This document shows, piece by piece, positions 45,323 through 55,788 of a stretch of DNA of 64,000 nt. This stretch comes from Brachypodium distachyon (taxonomy: Eukaryota; Streptophyta; Magnoliopsida; Poales; Poaceae). The position numbers and the translations under genes are program-made. Numbering within the stretch: position 1 is the first letter of the stretch; the number at the start of each line of letters is the position of its first letter. The stretch spans positions 25,452,613-25,516,612 of the forward strand of contig NC_016135.3 of NCBI RefSeq assembly GCF_000005505.3. The letters run 5' to 3'. The notes below the pieces were generated by a model that saw only the letters and a program-made list of their open reading frames with translations, had not been told where the DNA came from and made no database searches.

Positions 45323-46992
45323 TTAACAGACATTGATAATACCACAATTTGAAATAAAATACTTGACACCTTCGAACCTACCCACAGCTGCAGCTTTTGC
45401 CGCACGCTCCTCCGCGTGGAAACGCTGCCATGCATTTCGAGACCTTGTTTTAATCTCTTCCACCGTCCAATCCGGCATCTCCGTGGCAATCCAACGATAC
45501 CACATGCATAGGGCGGAGGAGACTACAAAAAAGCCTACTTTTACAAATCTAATATGACACACAAAACATGCTATAGAACACCTAAATGTGCTTACCGGAG
45601 GCTTGTTGTACGGCGAAACCGGGACAGGTGGTTCATGCTCATAGTTCGCACACATGAAAAACTTCATGCCCAGCTTATCTGAAAAATCTGTCACCTCCTT
45701 CACCTTGCATAGATTGCCGCACCAACACCTGAGATGTTCCACCCCCGGAGGCAACATCGCTTCTTTCATCCTCCTCGGCCTCTCGTCCTGGTCGGAGCAA
45801 GGCAAAATCATTGCCTGACACTGGTAAATTGGAAAAAGAACAGCAGTGGTAAGGATGCTTCGATAACTACCGGATATGAGGTATTTATAGGCTCTGAAAC
45901 TCATTTTTCCCACCACGGTTTCCCGCCTGTTTCCCGCCATGTTCTCCCGCCAACGATTCCCGCCACCGTTTCCCGCCAGCGTTTCCCGACACATTTTACC
46001 GCCTTATTCTCCCGCCACAGTTTCTCGTATGGTACAGCTGAGTCCTTACATCTGTTTTTATGTGTTGAACATGAGGAATCCTCATTCATATCCCGATACG
46101 ATATGGGTCTTGGTCCAAGCGCATTACCGTCGTCACCGTCTACAAGGGCTTCATCCGCCAAAGTAACATCACGAAACAATGATATCCGATGATCACGGCC
46201 TAACACCTTATCATGAGCTTTGGCTTCTTTTGCTGTGAACCCATCCTCATCTACTTCCTCCTCTGGACCATCGTCATCCGAATCCGCTGCATAAGAACGG
46301 CCAAAAGGTAAGTCACGATCCATGTCCTCGTGCAAACAATATGCCTCCAAATCACCTACATCATTCTCATGCAAATCATCATCCCTGTCATCGACCGTGT
46401 TATCATCATTCTCTTGTGATGATGTCATAACGCAAGCTGATTGATGCTTCGGAGGCCCACTGTCGTCAACTTGGTTCATGTGAGGAGGACTAGTTGTTAC
46501 AACATGAGATTCCATTCGAATTGGACTAAGATTATGCAAACTGCCATCAACCTTCCTTCCAGCTAATAACTCAAAATGCTTGCTACCCTGCACTTGGTTC
46601 ATGTCTGCCGGATTACTTGTTGGATATTGAGCCTGCCTTCGACCTGGATTTGACATGTCCAAACTGCCGTCATCCTTCCTTGTAGCGAATAACTCAAGAG
46701 CCTTGTCTTGTGATGCCGCCACCGTCTCTTTGTATGCGGCCCATCGTTGTTCGGAGGATATGCGCATTGTCTTCCATGGGAGGTGACTCCCGAACCCAAC
46801 ATTGAGTCTTCCTTCCAACTCCACCACAACATTTTGGTCCATCCATTCCAACTCAACCTGCATTGTTTCCAATAACTCTGCATAGGTTGGACTTAAATTG
46901 AAAACCAAGTCTCTCTCCTCCACATCCGACTTTTCATTGCCTCCCAAAAAAGCCTCTTTGTCCACGTAATGAACATGAACTATTCTTGACAT
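45323..46992 (-). pseudogene. MuDR N-terminal domain plus GRF zinc-finger protein, broken
   Basis: From 46992 a 363-codon frame starts MSRIVHVHYVDKEAFLGG and contains the MuDR-type N-terminal fold (VELEGRLNVGFGSHLPWKTM, RWAAYKETVAASQDKALELF) and a long acidic region. It then passes through GC-rich repeats translated as GGKRWRET-like units and stops at 45901. A second frame downstream carries a GRF-like zinc finger (RCWCGNLCKVKE...KFFMCANYEHE), then a splice donor at 45597 and a further exon ending WTVEEIKTRSRNAWQRFHAE. In related elements the acidic region leads into the MULE transposase; here that core is missing. The combination suggests internal deletion, or a fusion of two element genes around the repeat array. 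I would not expect a working transposase. Confidence 0.65.
45904..46026. repeat. E2F-like TTTCCCGCC array
   Basis: About nine units of 11-14 bp. TTTCCCGCC is exact at 45919-45927, 45930-45938 and 45969-45977, with near matches TTCTCCCGCC, ATTCCCGCC, TTTCCCGAC and TTTTACCGCC between them. TTTSSCGC is the consensus for E2F/DP factors. The array is inside the Mutator-like element and also read through by the minus-strand frame. Confidence 0.8.
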
Positions 46993-47654
46993 CTATAAAA
47001 ACATTATAGCGGGAAACTATCATCAACGCCATTAAGACTACAAACTATCATCTTAATGGTTCCAAACAAGTATAACGCTAGCTAATCACCTACAACCTTT
47101 ACCTAAATTAAGAGTGACCCTCAAATCTTGACTTTCGAAATACAAGAAACTAAATTTATCTAACTTCCTAACTGCTGCCATAAGATGTCAATACATATAT
47201 GCACTCATAATATGTGAAGAACAAATCAATTCATCAAACACATTAATTCATCCAACATCTACACAAAAACCAATCTCAACCCTACATTCTGCCACCATAA
47301 CATCTCAATAAACCAACTACAATCCTCCTCCAATAGATTCGAACATAGTTGGGGGACAGCAACATTAACCCTAGATCCGGCCACCCAAAAATCCAACACA
47401 AATCTAGGAGAAGAAGGAGGAGGAGGGTACCTTGCTGCACTTCGCTCGCTGGGGAGGGGGTGGTAGTGGCGAAATCGACCCACCTGCGGACTCGAAGATC
47501 TCTATAGGTGGCCTCTCCAGGTGGGTGAGAAATATCCTAAGCTCTTTTCGTGCGCGTGCGTGGGGAAGAATGGAATGGAGTTAGGGTTCGGGGTGGGGTA
47601 AGGATATAAGCTTCCGTTATTATGTAGCGCCTTGTGTCATGGCGCTACATGTTA

Positions 47655-47893
47655 CTATCGAGCGCCCTACGTTTAGGCGCTACATACCCATCCTTGTGGG
47701 GCCGGCAAGTCCACGGTGGCTCGCACTTGCCACGGTGGCAGGAACGTAGCGCCCCAACCTTCGGCGCTAAGGTAGGTACATTAACGCCTCCCTGTTGGGC
47801 GCTAGGAGAAAGGGTTATCTCGGTGAAATAGATTCGGACCGAGTTCATCCGGTGAAATAGATGGGCCACGAGGTCTGTTTTGTCAAAATCGAC
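47655..47893 (-). repeat. Right terminal inverted repeat of the Mutator-like element
   Basis: Its reverse complement aligns block by block with 42559-42768. It carries four to five GGCGCTA/TAGCGCC motifs at 10-40 bp intervals, likely transposase-binding sub-terminal repeats; similar motifs form a cluster at 45047-45131 inside the element. Confidence 0.6.
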
Positions 47894-47909
47894 GCCGCAT
47901 GTACCAATA

Positions 47910-47980
47910 CAAAATAAGTGACGTCGATTTGTATAAAAATATTTACAAATCTAAGTCATTTATTTTGGGACGGAGGGGTA
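47910..47980. mobile_element. Truncated Stowaway-like MITE
   Basis: Foldback sequence AAATAAGTGAC...AAGTCATTTATTT followed by the right terminus GGGACGGAGGGG-TA. The left terminus CTCCCTCCGT is missing. It lies right at the outer edge of the Mutator-like element and may have removed or obscured its target duplication. Confidence 0.65.
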
Positions 47981-48577
47981 CATTTTATAAAATGGGAAGA
48001 AGGAAGTATAAAGCATATGCTATTTTTTTTTATCTAAATCATTTTGAAGTTTGACCATATTTACTGATAAAATTATCAACATCTATAATATCAAATACAT
48101 ATTATACAAACATATTTCATGGTTGATATATTGATATTGTAGATGTTAATACTTAATATATTTTAATTACAAATTTGGTTAAACATCTTGAATTAGAACC
48201 CAAAAAAATGCCATATAATACGAACCAAGATAGTCGATTTAGAAATAGACCGTCCAGCTTACAATCTAACTATACGATAGAACGATTAGGTTCTGCATCA
48301 TCACTAATTCAAATTACACTGGCAGTTTCGCCCTTTTGAAGGACTTTGGGCGTGCGCTTCAAAGGGGCAAGCTCCATGCATGGCTGTTGAGAAACATGAT
48401 TCCAAATGCATCTCTCATCAAGCTCGTCGGGTTCTTATTTATTAGCCTGCTATTATCATCATCTACCGGGGACCACCTGCACGCATGTATAGTAACATAA
48501 TTGACTGTAAAACAAAACAAAAAACTCTACATGATCAAATTGTATAAGCAGCGAGCCCGGATAGAGGGGTGCATATG
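47981..48577. other. AT-rich spacer
   Basis: No gene. It contains AT-rich foldback-like sequence (ATATTATACAAACATATTTC region, 48040-48200) that may be an old MITE, and the probable 3' UTR of the minus-strand gene ending at 48578. Confidence 0.35.
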
Positions 48578-51500
48578 CTAACCTCGGATTACCATTTCGC
48601 GGCTAGCAACCATTGTTCCGACGATTTTTTGTGTCAGCTTGAACGCATCATGCAGTGTATGCCTCAGAAGCTGCACGATCCAAACGTTTAGGGGATGATC
48701 GGCAGCCAAAATACAAGGAGATGATCAAAGAGAGCACGAACTATACCCCACCCCAGGTACCTGGCATACGCCGAGCGCGCTAGTAGCCGTCGTGAGTTTA
48801 TCTTTCAGATCGTTCATTTGCAGCTGATACTCACGGTGGGCTCTTTCTAAATCAGAGGCGTCTATCTCGTAATATGTTGAAGTATCTTTACTGTCGATGA
48901 GAGCACGGTTCGCCACGGTATCTTGAACTAAGATGTGGCTTACCGACGCCACACCTTGAAGAGCATCAAGAAAGGAGACGATGGTCCTCGTTTGAACCCT
49001 CTTATGGTGGATCTCCTCAGCTATGCTAACAAAGACTCCCACGTATGTCCGGAGAATCTTAATTTTTTTTAGGAACAGGGTTAGTACTAACCATTTTTAC
49101 AGTTTTCAACGTCATTCCGAAAAAAAAGTACCGAGCTATTGAGTACCTGCGTTGTCGTGTCCACCGAAATTTCGTTTCCTGTACCAATTCTCACACCCGC
49201 ACATTTCTGAAATCGTATTAGAAAAATAAAATCAAACAAAAGATATTTGTGAAGGGGACAATGGACATCACAAATGTGAGCACGAGGCCAGTGTGTGTGT
49301 GTTCTTGGTATAAATAATGCGCTTACCACCACACTGGAAGCAATCGCCGACGCCTCTTGAGCCATCCGGCAGAGTCTCCGTGACAAAAATGTTCCTTCAG
49401 CATACTGCAACTCTCACCAAAATAAACAAATAGAAAACAGAGTGGGAACATGTTTAACAGCGTGGTAAGTAATTTCCTGCTATGCTTAGCATTTTTTTCC
49501 CATCGGATCCAACAGTAATTTGATTGCCACAGTAAGATCGCCATGTAATATTATAGAAAAAAGTATGTTTTTGTTCCCTAATTGGCATCAAAATATAGAA
49601 ACAGTACATCAATTCAAAATCGTATATAGGCCCCTCAGTTGGTAAAACCGGATACTTTTGGTACCTCTCCCCAATTTGAATGGTTTTGACTCCACGTGGT
49701 TTTTCCTTAAATTTTTCATGTTGGGTGGCTCAATGGCGTCAGGTTCCTCCTAGGATGGTCCATGAACTCAAAGTTGTATACACATTTAGTCCCTCAACTA
49801 TTCATCATGGCATCCGATGTGCAAAATTCGGAGGAAAATCCGCACCACGTGGAGTCAAAGCCAGTCAAAACAGTCCAAACCGGGAGATGGACTAAAAAGT
49901 ATCCGGTTTTGTCAATTGAGGGATCAAATGTATATAATTTTGAGTTAAATGACCATTTCTAAAATTTGCTGCCAATTTAGGGACCAAATGACCTTAGGAT
50001 TACCTTACAGAAGGATATGCCAACTAAACAAAAATGGAATAGTCATTGTTCTAAAGTTTTTTTTGCCTCGAACGCTAAATTAATTTTATGTGCTGCAAAG
50101 GAAAAAGGTGTCGACACTTCTAACAATTTTATCCAATATATACTAGAGAAAAGACTTACCAAAACGCTCGGATTAGTAATCTTCATCTTGTAATTAAAAA
50201 TCAGGTCAACCTCTTCACCAAACGCCATATCCTTTTTGGAACAAAAAATAGAACAAATAAAGTCATGACTGAAGAACATGAATAAAATGTTAGTTCATAG
50301 AATTCAGTACTTCAATACTCCATTGTTTATATATTTTTATCCCATAATGTTTTTCGGGGGATTCGTTGTGCTGTATCTCGCTCTCTTTCTTGTAAGGTGT
50401 AGCTGATATATGTTTACTAGAGCTGTGTACTTCCTGATTCTAATTATAACATGTTTGCACTAAAGTCAAACTTTTGAAAATTTGACAAACGCTATAGAAA
50501 GGTGTATTAACATCTACAATACGAAATAAGTATTTGAATTTATAATGCGCTCTTTAGTCTCTCGGAGCGAACGCTCTGCTGACCATCCGATTCAAAAGAC
50601 GGTGCCTGAGATCGCGACATGTGTCTTGTGGGGTGACAACTTTAATTATGTGATGTGGCAACTTTAGTTCTGTAGGGTAACAACTTTGGTCTGAGGATGT
50701 CAGCTTTAGTTATGTGTAGGTGGTAACTTTACCCCGTCGCGTCAAAAGACTAATGAGCGAACGTTTAGTTTCGTGGGGTGTCAACTTTAGTTCAGCGGGG
50801 TGGCAACTTTAGGCGTGAGGGCGACAACTTTAGTTCTAAGAGGGTGGCAACTTTAGCCGTCGCGCCGGAAGGCTAGGGAGCGAACCCTCGAATAAGTATA
50901 CCTTGAGGATATATATCATGCCGGATTTCATAAAGCTAAACTTGGTTAGACTTTAAAAAATTCGACTTCAAATAAAGTTAGACATCCTATAATTTCGAAC
51001 AGAGGTAGTATATGTTATTAAGCCGAAAACTATGAAAAGCAGATGCAATAAAGTATATATACTCCCTCCGTCTTAAAAAGGATGTCACAAATTTTTTAAA
51101 ATATGAATGTATCTAGACATGCTTTAGTGTCTAGATGCATCCAAATTTAGACAAATTTCAGACATCCTTTTTGAGGACGGAAGAAGTAAAAATGAATAAG
51201 ACTTACCGGTGGCCCCTTGGAGAATTGAATTATTTCCTGCCATCTTTTTTTTTGTTCCGCAGGCTACATTAAAAGAGAGAGATCCGTAAAATAGATTTCT
51301 GAACTTGGCACACGAGCAATGCATACAGATCAAGCAAAACCAAATAGTCCCATCTCTCTTTTTTCTGCAAAAATAAAAAATAAAGAAAATCCCATCTCTC
51401 TTGCGCAGGTGATGTCAAATTACGCGTTTGGAAGTTCAGTTCAGTTGGTATAAGTCTTAACAGCAGGGAGAGGAAGAGTTGAAGTTACCAGGCGCATCAG

Positions 51501-51695
51501 GAAGCGCTCTAACGGGTCCGGATCGACGGGCTGATCGGCCCCGCCGTTGCAAGCGCAGATCCCGTGGCTGATCCTGAGTACAGTCCTACTGCTAGTCCTG
51601 TGCAGCGGCAGGATACTTCGAGGCTGCCATCTGCTCAGTTTGGAGGAAGAAGGAGAGGTGATAATGCGAGGGGGACATGGCCGGAGAGCGGCCAT
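48578..51695 (-). CDS. Seven-exon protein of unknown function, probably organelle-targeted
   Basis: Seven exons, every junction in phase 0, give 287 aa: 51695-51489, 51263-51207, 50231-50160, 49404-49327, 49206-49147, 49057-48761 and 48670-48578 (stop TAG). Exon 1 is rich in Ser/Arg/Pro with few acids (MAALRPCPPRIITSPSSSKL), like a plastid or mitochondrial presequence. The mature part has no motif I recognise; it includes PAEQKKRWQEIIQFSKGPP, YAEGTFLSRRLCRMAQEASA and a C-terminal amphipathic, coiled-coil-like segment (SDLERAHREYQLQMNDLKDK). Six donors are GT with good contexts; the exon 6 acceptor (AAAATTAAG) lacks a pyrimidine tract and is the weakest link. Intron 2 contains a Stowaway MITE and a CAACTTTA minisatellite. 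The agreement of seven open exons in one phase is the main evidence for the gene. Confidence 0.65.
50564..50890. repeat. CAACTTTAG minisatellite between GGAGCGAAC repeats
   Basis: About nine units of 17-30 bp built on GGGGTGGCAACTTTAGTT, partly with T or G replacing a base. The block is bracketed by GGAGCGAACGCTC at 50564 and GGGAGCGAACCCTCG near 50877. It is inside intron 2 of the unknown seven-exon gene and has no coding capacity. Confidence 0.75.
51060..51188. mobile_element. Stowaway-type MITE next to a splice donor
   Basis: TA-bounded element with left terminus CTCCCTCCGTCTTAAAAAGG and right terminus CATCCTTTTTGAGGACGGA. The internal halves pair (ATGTATCTAGACA with TGTCTAGATGCAT). It ends 18 bp from the exon 2 donor (51206) of the unknown gene, so it sits at the very start of intron 2 in the direction of transcription. 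Confidence 0.88.
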
Positions 51696-52380
51696 GGCGA
51701 GAAGCGTGAGGCGGCTCCGCGGCTGCCTGGGAGATTAGGGCGTGGCACGTGAGGAGGAGGCGCAAGAGTTTTTCCCTTTTCTCTTTTCGGTCTGCACGCA
51801 ATTTATAGGCTAAATCCTAAACAAACTAGGAAAGCAATCTAATTTCTTGCGGGTATCCCGATTTCCTGCGGTCAGAAATTATCTCTCTCGCGTCCAAGCC
51901 AACCTAATTTCTTGTCTAGTCCGAAAGACCATATTACGACACATGGCTAAATCCATCCTGATATAATCGTGATTCGTGATTGCTATTTTCTCTCCACGTG
52001 ATGCTTGCTATTAGCTTTCGGACTAATTTAGCCATTTGTCACAGATTACATGGTCTTTTAGGTTGGAACCGGAGAACATGTCTCTTGAGATTATTTTTTC
52101 ATGTACCTTGGGTGCACCTGCCCTTCAAATCTCTCCGGTTCTACCGCCTCCAGTTCTTCTTCTACTTTTTGTGGTAGCAGATGCCCCGCAACATAGCCGT
52201 ATGTTGTCATGTGGCTCTGGTGCAGCCGCCGCCGCCCGACCTACAACCGATGGTGCGCCCAACCGCTGCAGCGCCGCTAGGGCTGGACGAAATTAAAGTT
52301 AAAAGCCTAACAAGGCTAATGAGTGCTTGTTAATTAGTTCGGCTCAGTATGAGCTCAGCTAGTTAGTTATCGAACATAAG

Positions 52381-52498
52381 TAATCACCCCGTTTCATATT
52401 AAGTGACTTTCTATTATATGTATCTAAACGGTTTTTAGGCATAGTTATATCTATATTTGAGCAAATTTGAGTCACTTAATATAGGACGGAGGGAATAC
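52381..52498. mobile_element. Stowaway-type MITE, diverged copy
   Basis: Same family as 28348-28463: TATATGTATCTAAACGGTTT, then ATATTTGAGCAAATTTGAGT and CACTTAATATAGGACGGAGG. The left terminus has decayed (ACCCCGTTTCATATTAAGTG); the right one is intact. Confidence 0.8.
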
Positions 52499-53327
52499 AT
52501 AACCAAGCAGCCTTTTCAGACTGTTACACACTAAAGAGCTTAATGAGCGGCCTGAAGAGTACTCGATTAGCTAAACTGGAGAACCTTGCTCTTCTTTTTG
52601 CGAGTAACTGGAGAACCTTGCTAATCTTCGTATTCGTCTGCATCAGTTCTAACTTCCGAGCACCAATGCACCGGCCATCTTTGGTGCTAACTTCCTCCTG
52701 CTACTTCTAAATTTTCATGATTCTCATTTCTTATGCAAATGTTCTGCGTAGAGTACCAACCACTTGAAGCATTTGCATTAACGGCTCTCCAAAGTCCAAT
52801 CACCGTATGGCACCCTACGACTATGGCCAGCACTGAGACGGGGATGAGAAGTCTCACAAACCTTACCGGAGTTTGGCTGCAGCTTGAGGGATATCCGATT
52901 AGGACCCTTAATCAATTGAGCCATGCCAATTTATTTATTTACTAGCTGAAATGCCTGTACGTTGCAACGGCAACAAAATAAAATGATACATTTGAGACAT
53001 GCATCGAAACTAAATCTCTTTGGTCTTTTTTAACGACCACCAATCTTTCCTTTAAAAAGGTTTCTTTCGAACGAAAATTGTGTGCCTTACTCCTACGACT
53101 GTCGAAGTTCCGGCGGACGAAGCTCTACTTCCCTTGCCTCGTTCAGGTTCAATGCGAAGGTCAACTTTCCTTGCCTTGTGCTTGTTTTATATGCTGTATT
53201 TGTGATTACGTATTTGTGTTGGATTAGGAGCTGCTGAATTACGTATTTGTGTGTGTCCGGAGGAGATGTTGGAGCTGGGCCGGCTGTGGAAACGGGTCCT
53301 GTTGGGCTGCGCCAAGAGGGACATGGG

Positions 53328-53525
53328 GAGCTGGGCCTGTTTTGGTAAATCGGGGAGCAAGCTGATAAGGCTTGATTTTTTATTAGACGTATCTGAGTTG
53401 GATTGGGATAGGATCTGGGCCGGGGGGAGCTGGGCCTGTTTTGGTAAAACGACGCGGGCCGAGTTGGATTGGGATAGGATCTGGGCCAGGAGGATCTGGG
53501 CCTGTTTTGGTAAAACGCCGCGGGC
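53328..53525. repeat. GAGCTGGGCCTGTTTTGGTAAA tandem repeats
   Basis: Three copies of the block CTGGGCCTGTTTTGGTAAA start near 53332, 53429 and 53497, each preceded or followed by GAGTTGGATTGGGATAGGAT. Unit length varies between 66 and 97 bp. On the minus strand it produces a long repetitive open frame (FYQNRPSSPRPRSYPNPT-like) that I regard as an artefact. Confidence 0.8.
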
Positions 53526-54499
53526 CGCGGGAGCTTGACGATAAAAGGGTGGAACCTTGCGTATTTTTTAGACAGGTATAGATTAGCATTGCAGCTGCGG
53601 GATTTACTGACATGTGAGAAAACTACCGGGATGGTTCGTGCAGATTGCACGGCTAGATTTATATAATAAAATGATATGTTATGTTTTTGTTCTCTAAAAG
53701 ATTCATTTTGTATGCAATTTAGATGTATTATATTTAAAATTGTTCAATGATTTTTTGAAATACTAGCAAGGTATCCCGTGCAATTGCGCGGAAACGTTTT
53801 TATAATTTTTTAGTTTTTTTGAATACATACTTATTGAGGGGTGAGTTGGAATTGATTCGAATAAAATTTAGATTATGAGCATGATTGGTTGTTATAAATG
53901 CAAAATTAATCAACGCTAGTACATCTGCAAAAGTAATTAACCAACCTGACTACACCAAGAAGTACGGAAATATATCATGTTATGTTTTGGATATGAAACA
54001 ATATTTTATTTATGTGTGATTTTAGCTCGTAAAGAATGCAGACCGGTTGTTCGACTCCTCATTATGTATTAGACTTATCCGTGCAATTCGACGAAATCTT
54101 CACCGTAGGTAGTTGACATGACGTAAAAATGTCTCTATCTCCTAAAACCGTAGCCACCTTTGCTCCAAAAAACATTCATTTCCGCTAGACTGCTCGCCGC
54201 CGGCACTGTGACGGATCCCTACTCCCCTGCCTGCCTCTACGGCGGGAGGGGTGGGACTCCGACCTCTGTTGATGGGTGGTAGTTATGTTTCTTACAATTA
54301 GGTTTTGCTCCTCGGCTGCAATGGGATGGTGGGTGGGACTCCGACATGTGTTGAGGGATGGTAGTGAGTTGGATTTGGTTCCTCGCTTGCGACACAATCG
54401 TGGATATGGCGGCGCCACAAGGTTTAATAGTAATGATTCTTACCTACTGATCCACCTCAACAGCGACGATCTCATTGGTGGGACTCTTACGGAGTAGTT

Positions 54500-54504
54500 G
54501 ATTT
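54500..54504. repeat. Target-site duplication, left copy (GATTT)
   Basis: GATTT directly before the LTR; identical to 56219-56223. Confidence 0.85.
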
Positions 54505-55677
54505 TGTTGGAAATATGCCCTAGAGGCAATAATAAATTTGTTATTATCATATTTCATTGTTCTTGATAAATGTTTATTGCCCATGCTATAATTGTATTGA
54601 TTGGAAACTCAAATACATGTGTGGATAAATAAACAAATACCGTGTCCCTAATACGCCTCTACTAGATTAGCTCGTTGATTAAAGATGGTTAAGGTTTCCT
54701 AACCATAGACATGTGTTGTCATTTAATAACGAGGTCATATCATTAGGAGAATGATGTGATGGACAGACCCAAACCTAAACATAGCTTTTGATCGTGTCAC
54801 TTAAGTTTAAGTTGCTTATGTTTTATTATGTCAAGTATTATTTCTTTAGACCATGAGATCATGCCACTCCCTAGTACCGGAAGAATACTTTGTGGGCATC
54901 AACCGTCATCTCGTAACTGGGTGATCATAAAGGTGTTTTTCAGGTATCCCAGAAGGTGCTTGTTGGGTTGTATGGATCAAGACTGGGATTTGTCACTCCT
55001 TGTGACGGAGAGATATCTCTGGGCCCTCTCGGTAATATAACATCCTAATGAGCTTGCAAGCATGTGACTAATGTGTTTAGTTGCGGGGGTATTATATTAC
55101 GGAACGAGTAAAGAGAACTTGCCGGTAACGAGATTAAACTAGGTATGGCGATACCGACGATCAAATCTCGGGCAAGTAATATATCGCGAGACAAAGAGAA
55201 TTGGATACTGGATTAATTGAATCCTCGACATAGTGGTTCAACCGATGAGATCTTCGTGGAATATGTGGGAACTATTATGGACATCCAGGTCCCGCTATTG
55301 GTTATTGATATTTGATCATGTCCACATGTTCTCGAACCCGTAGGGTCACACACTTAACGTTTCATGTTGCTTGGGTTAGATGAGATAAATGATGATGATA
55401 TCGAATTATGATTCGGAGTCTTGGATGGGATCCTAGACGCAACGAGGAGCTCCGGAATGTTCCGGAGATAAAGATTTATATATGGAAAGTTGTTTTCAGG
55501 GTTCTGAAAAGTTTGGAATATTTCCCGGTTTTGACCGGGAAGCTTCTAGAAGGTTCCGGAGGGATCCGGAGGGTTCCACCTTGAGGCCCACCTATCCCTG
55601 GGCTAAATGGGCCTGTGAGGGAGCACCCTGGCCTTAATGGGCCGAGGGGCTAGCCCACAGGGCCCATGCGGCCAGGA

Positions 55678-55762
55678 GGAGAGTCCTGGCCGCGGGAGAG
55701 TCCTGGCCGCATGAGAGTCCTGGCCGCCGGAGAGTCCTGGCCGCGGGATAGTCCTGGCCGGC
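55678..55762. repeat. GAGAGTCCTGGCCGCGG minisatellite within the LTR
   Basis: Five consecutive units of 17-18 bp with single-base variants (CGCGG, CGCAT, CGCCGG). It lies about 20 bp before the LTR TATA box, in the U3 region, where such repeats can vary in number between copies. Confidence 0.85.
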
Positions 55763-55779
55763 CACGCCTCCTCTACCCC

Positions 55780-55788
55780 TATATAAAT
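55780..55788 (+). promoter_or_regulatory. TATA box of the LTR promoter
   Basis: TATATAAAT in the context CCCCTATATAAATAGAAGG, within U3 of the LTR. In the intact element it would drive genomic RNA toward the right, and a solo LTR can keep this promoter. Confidence 0.6.

Larger units (their letters stand above)
42559..47893. mobile_element. Decayed Mutator-like element with long TIRs
   Basis: About 5.3 kb bounded by imperfect inverted repeats of roughly 200 bp (42559-42768 and 47655-47893). Blocks occur in the same order in both arms: ATTT..ACA.AA.AGACCTCGTGGC, GATAACCCTTT, AGCGCC, GGC.TTAA, CTGCCA..GTGGC, CCCAC, TAGCG and GGCGCT. Inside are a plant-mobile-domain gene (plus strand, broken), a MuDR N-terminal/GRF-finger gene (minus strand, broken) and clusters of GGCGCT sub-terminal motifs. 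Long TIRs plus a MuDR-like protein suggest the Mutator superfamily. A 9-bp target duplication could not be seen, and no DDE transposase core or SWIM finger remains, so the copy is non-autonomous. The left end lies about 180 bp upstream of the mTERF start codon. Confidence 0.65.
51696..54499. other. Upstream region and repeat-rich spacer
   Basis: The first few hundred bases are the presumed promoter of the minus-strand unknown gene. The rest is repeat-rich: a MITE at 52381-52498, a sequence starting ACTAGCTGAAATGCCTGTAC at 52942 and a related one (ACTAGCAAGGTATCCCGTGC) at 53763, both like the termini of a common grass repeat with a GTGCGTTGCAACGG motif, and tandem repeats at 53328-53525. No gene is supported. 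Confidence 0.4.

Noticed and set aside
53093..53650. A 185-codon minus-strand frame with FYQNRP repeats
   Set aside because: It is created by the noncoding GAGCTGGGCC tandem repeat; no start context or homologous family.
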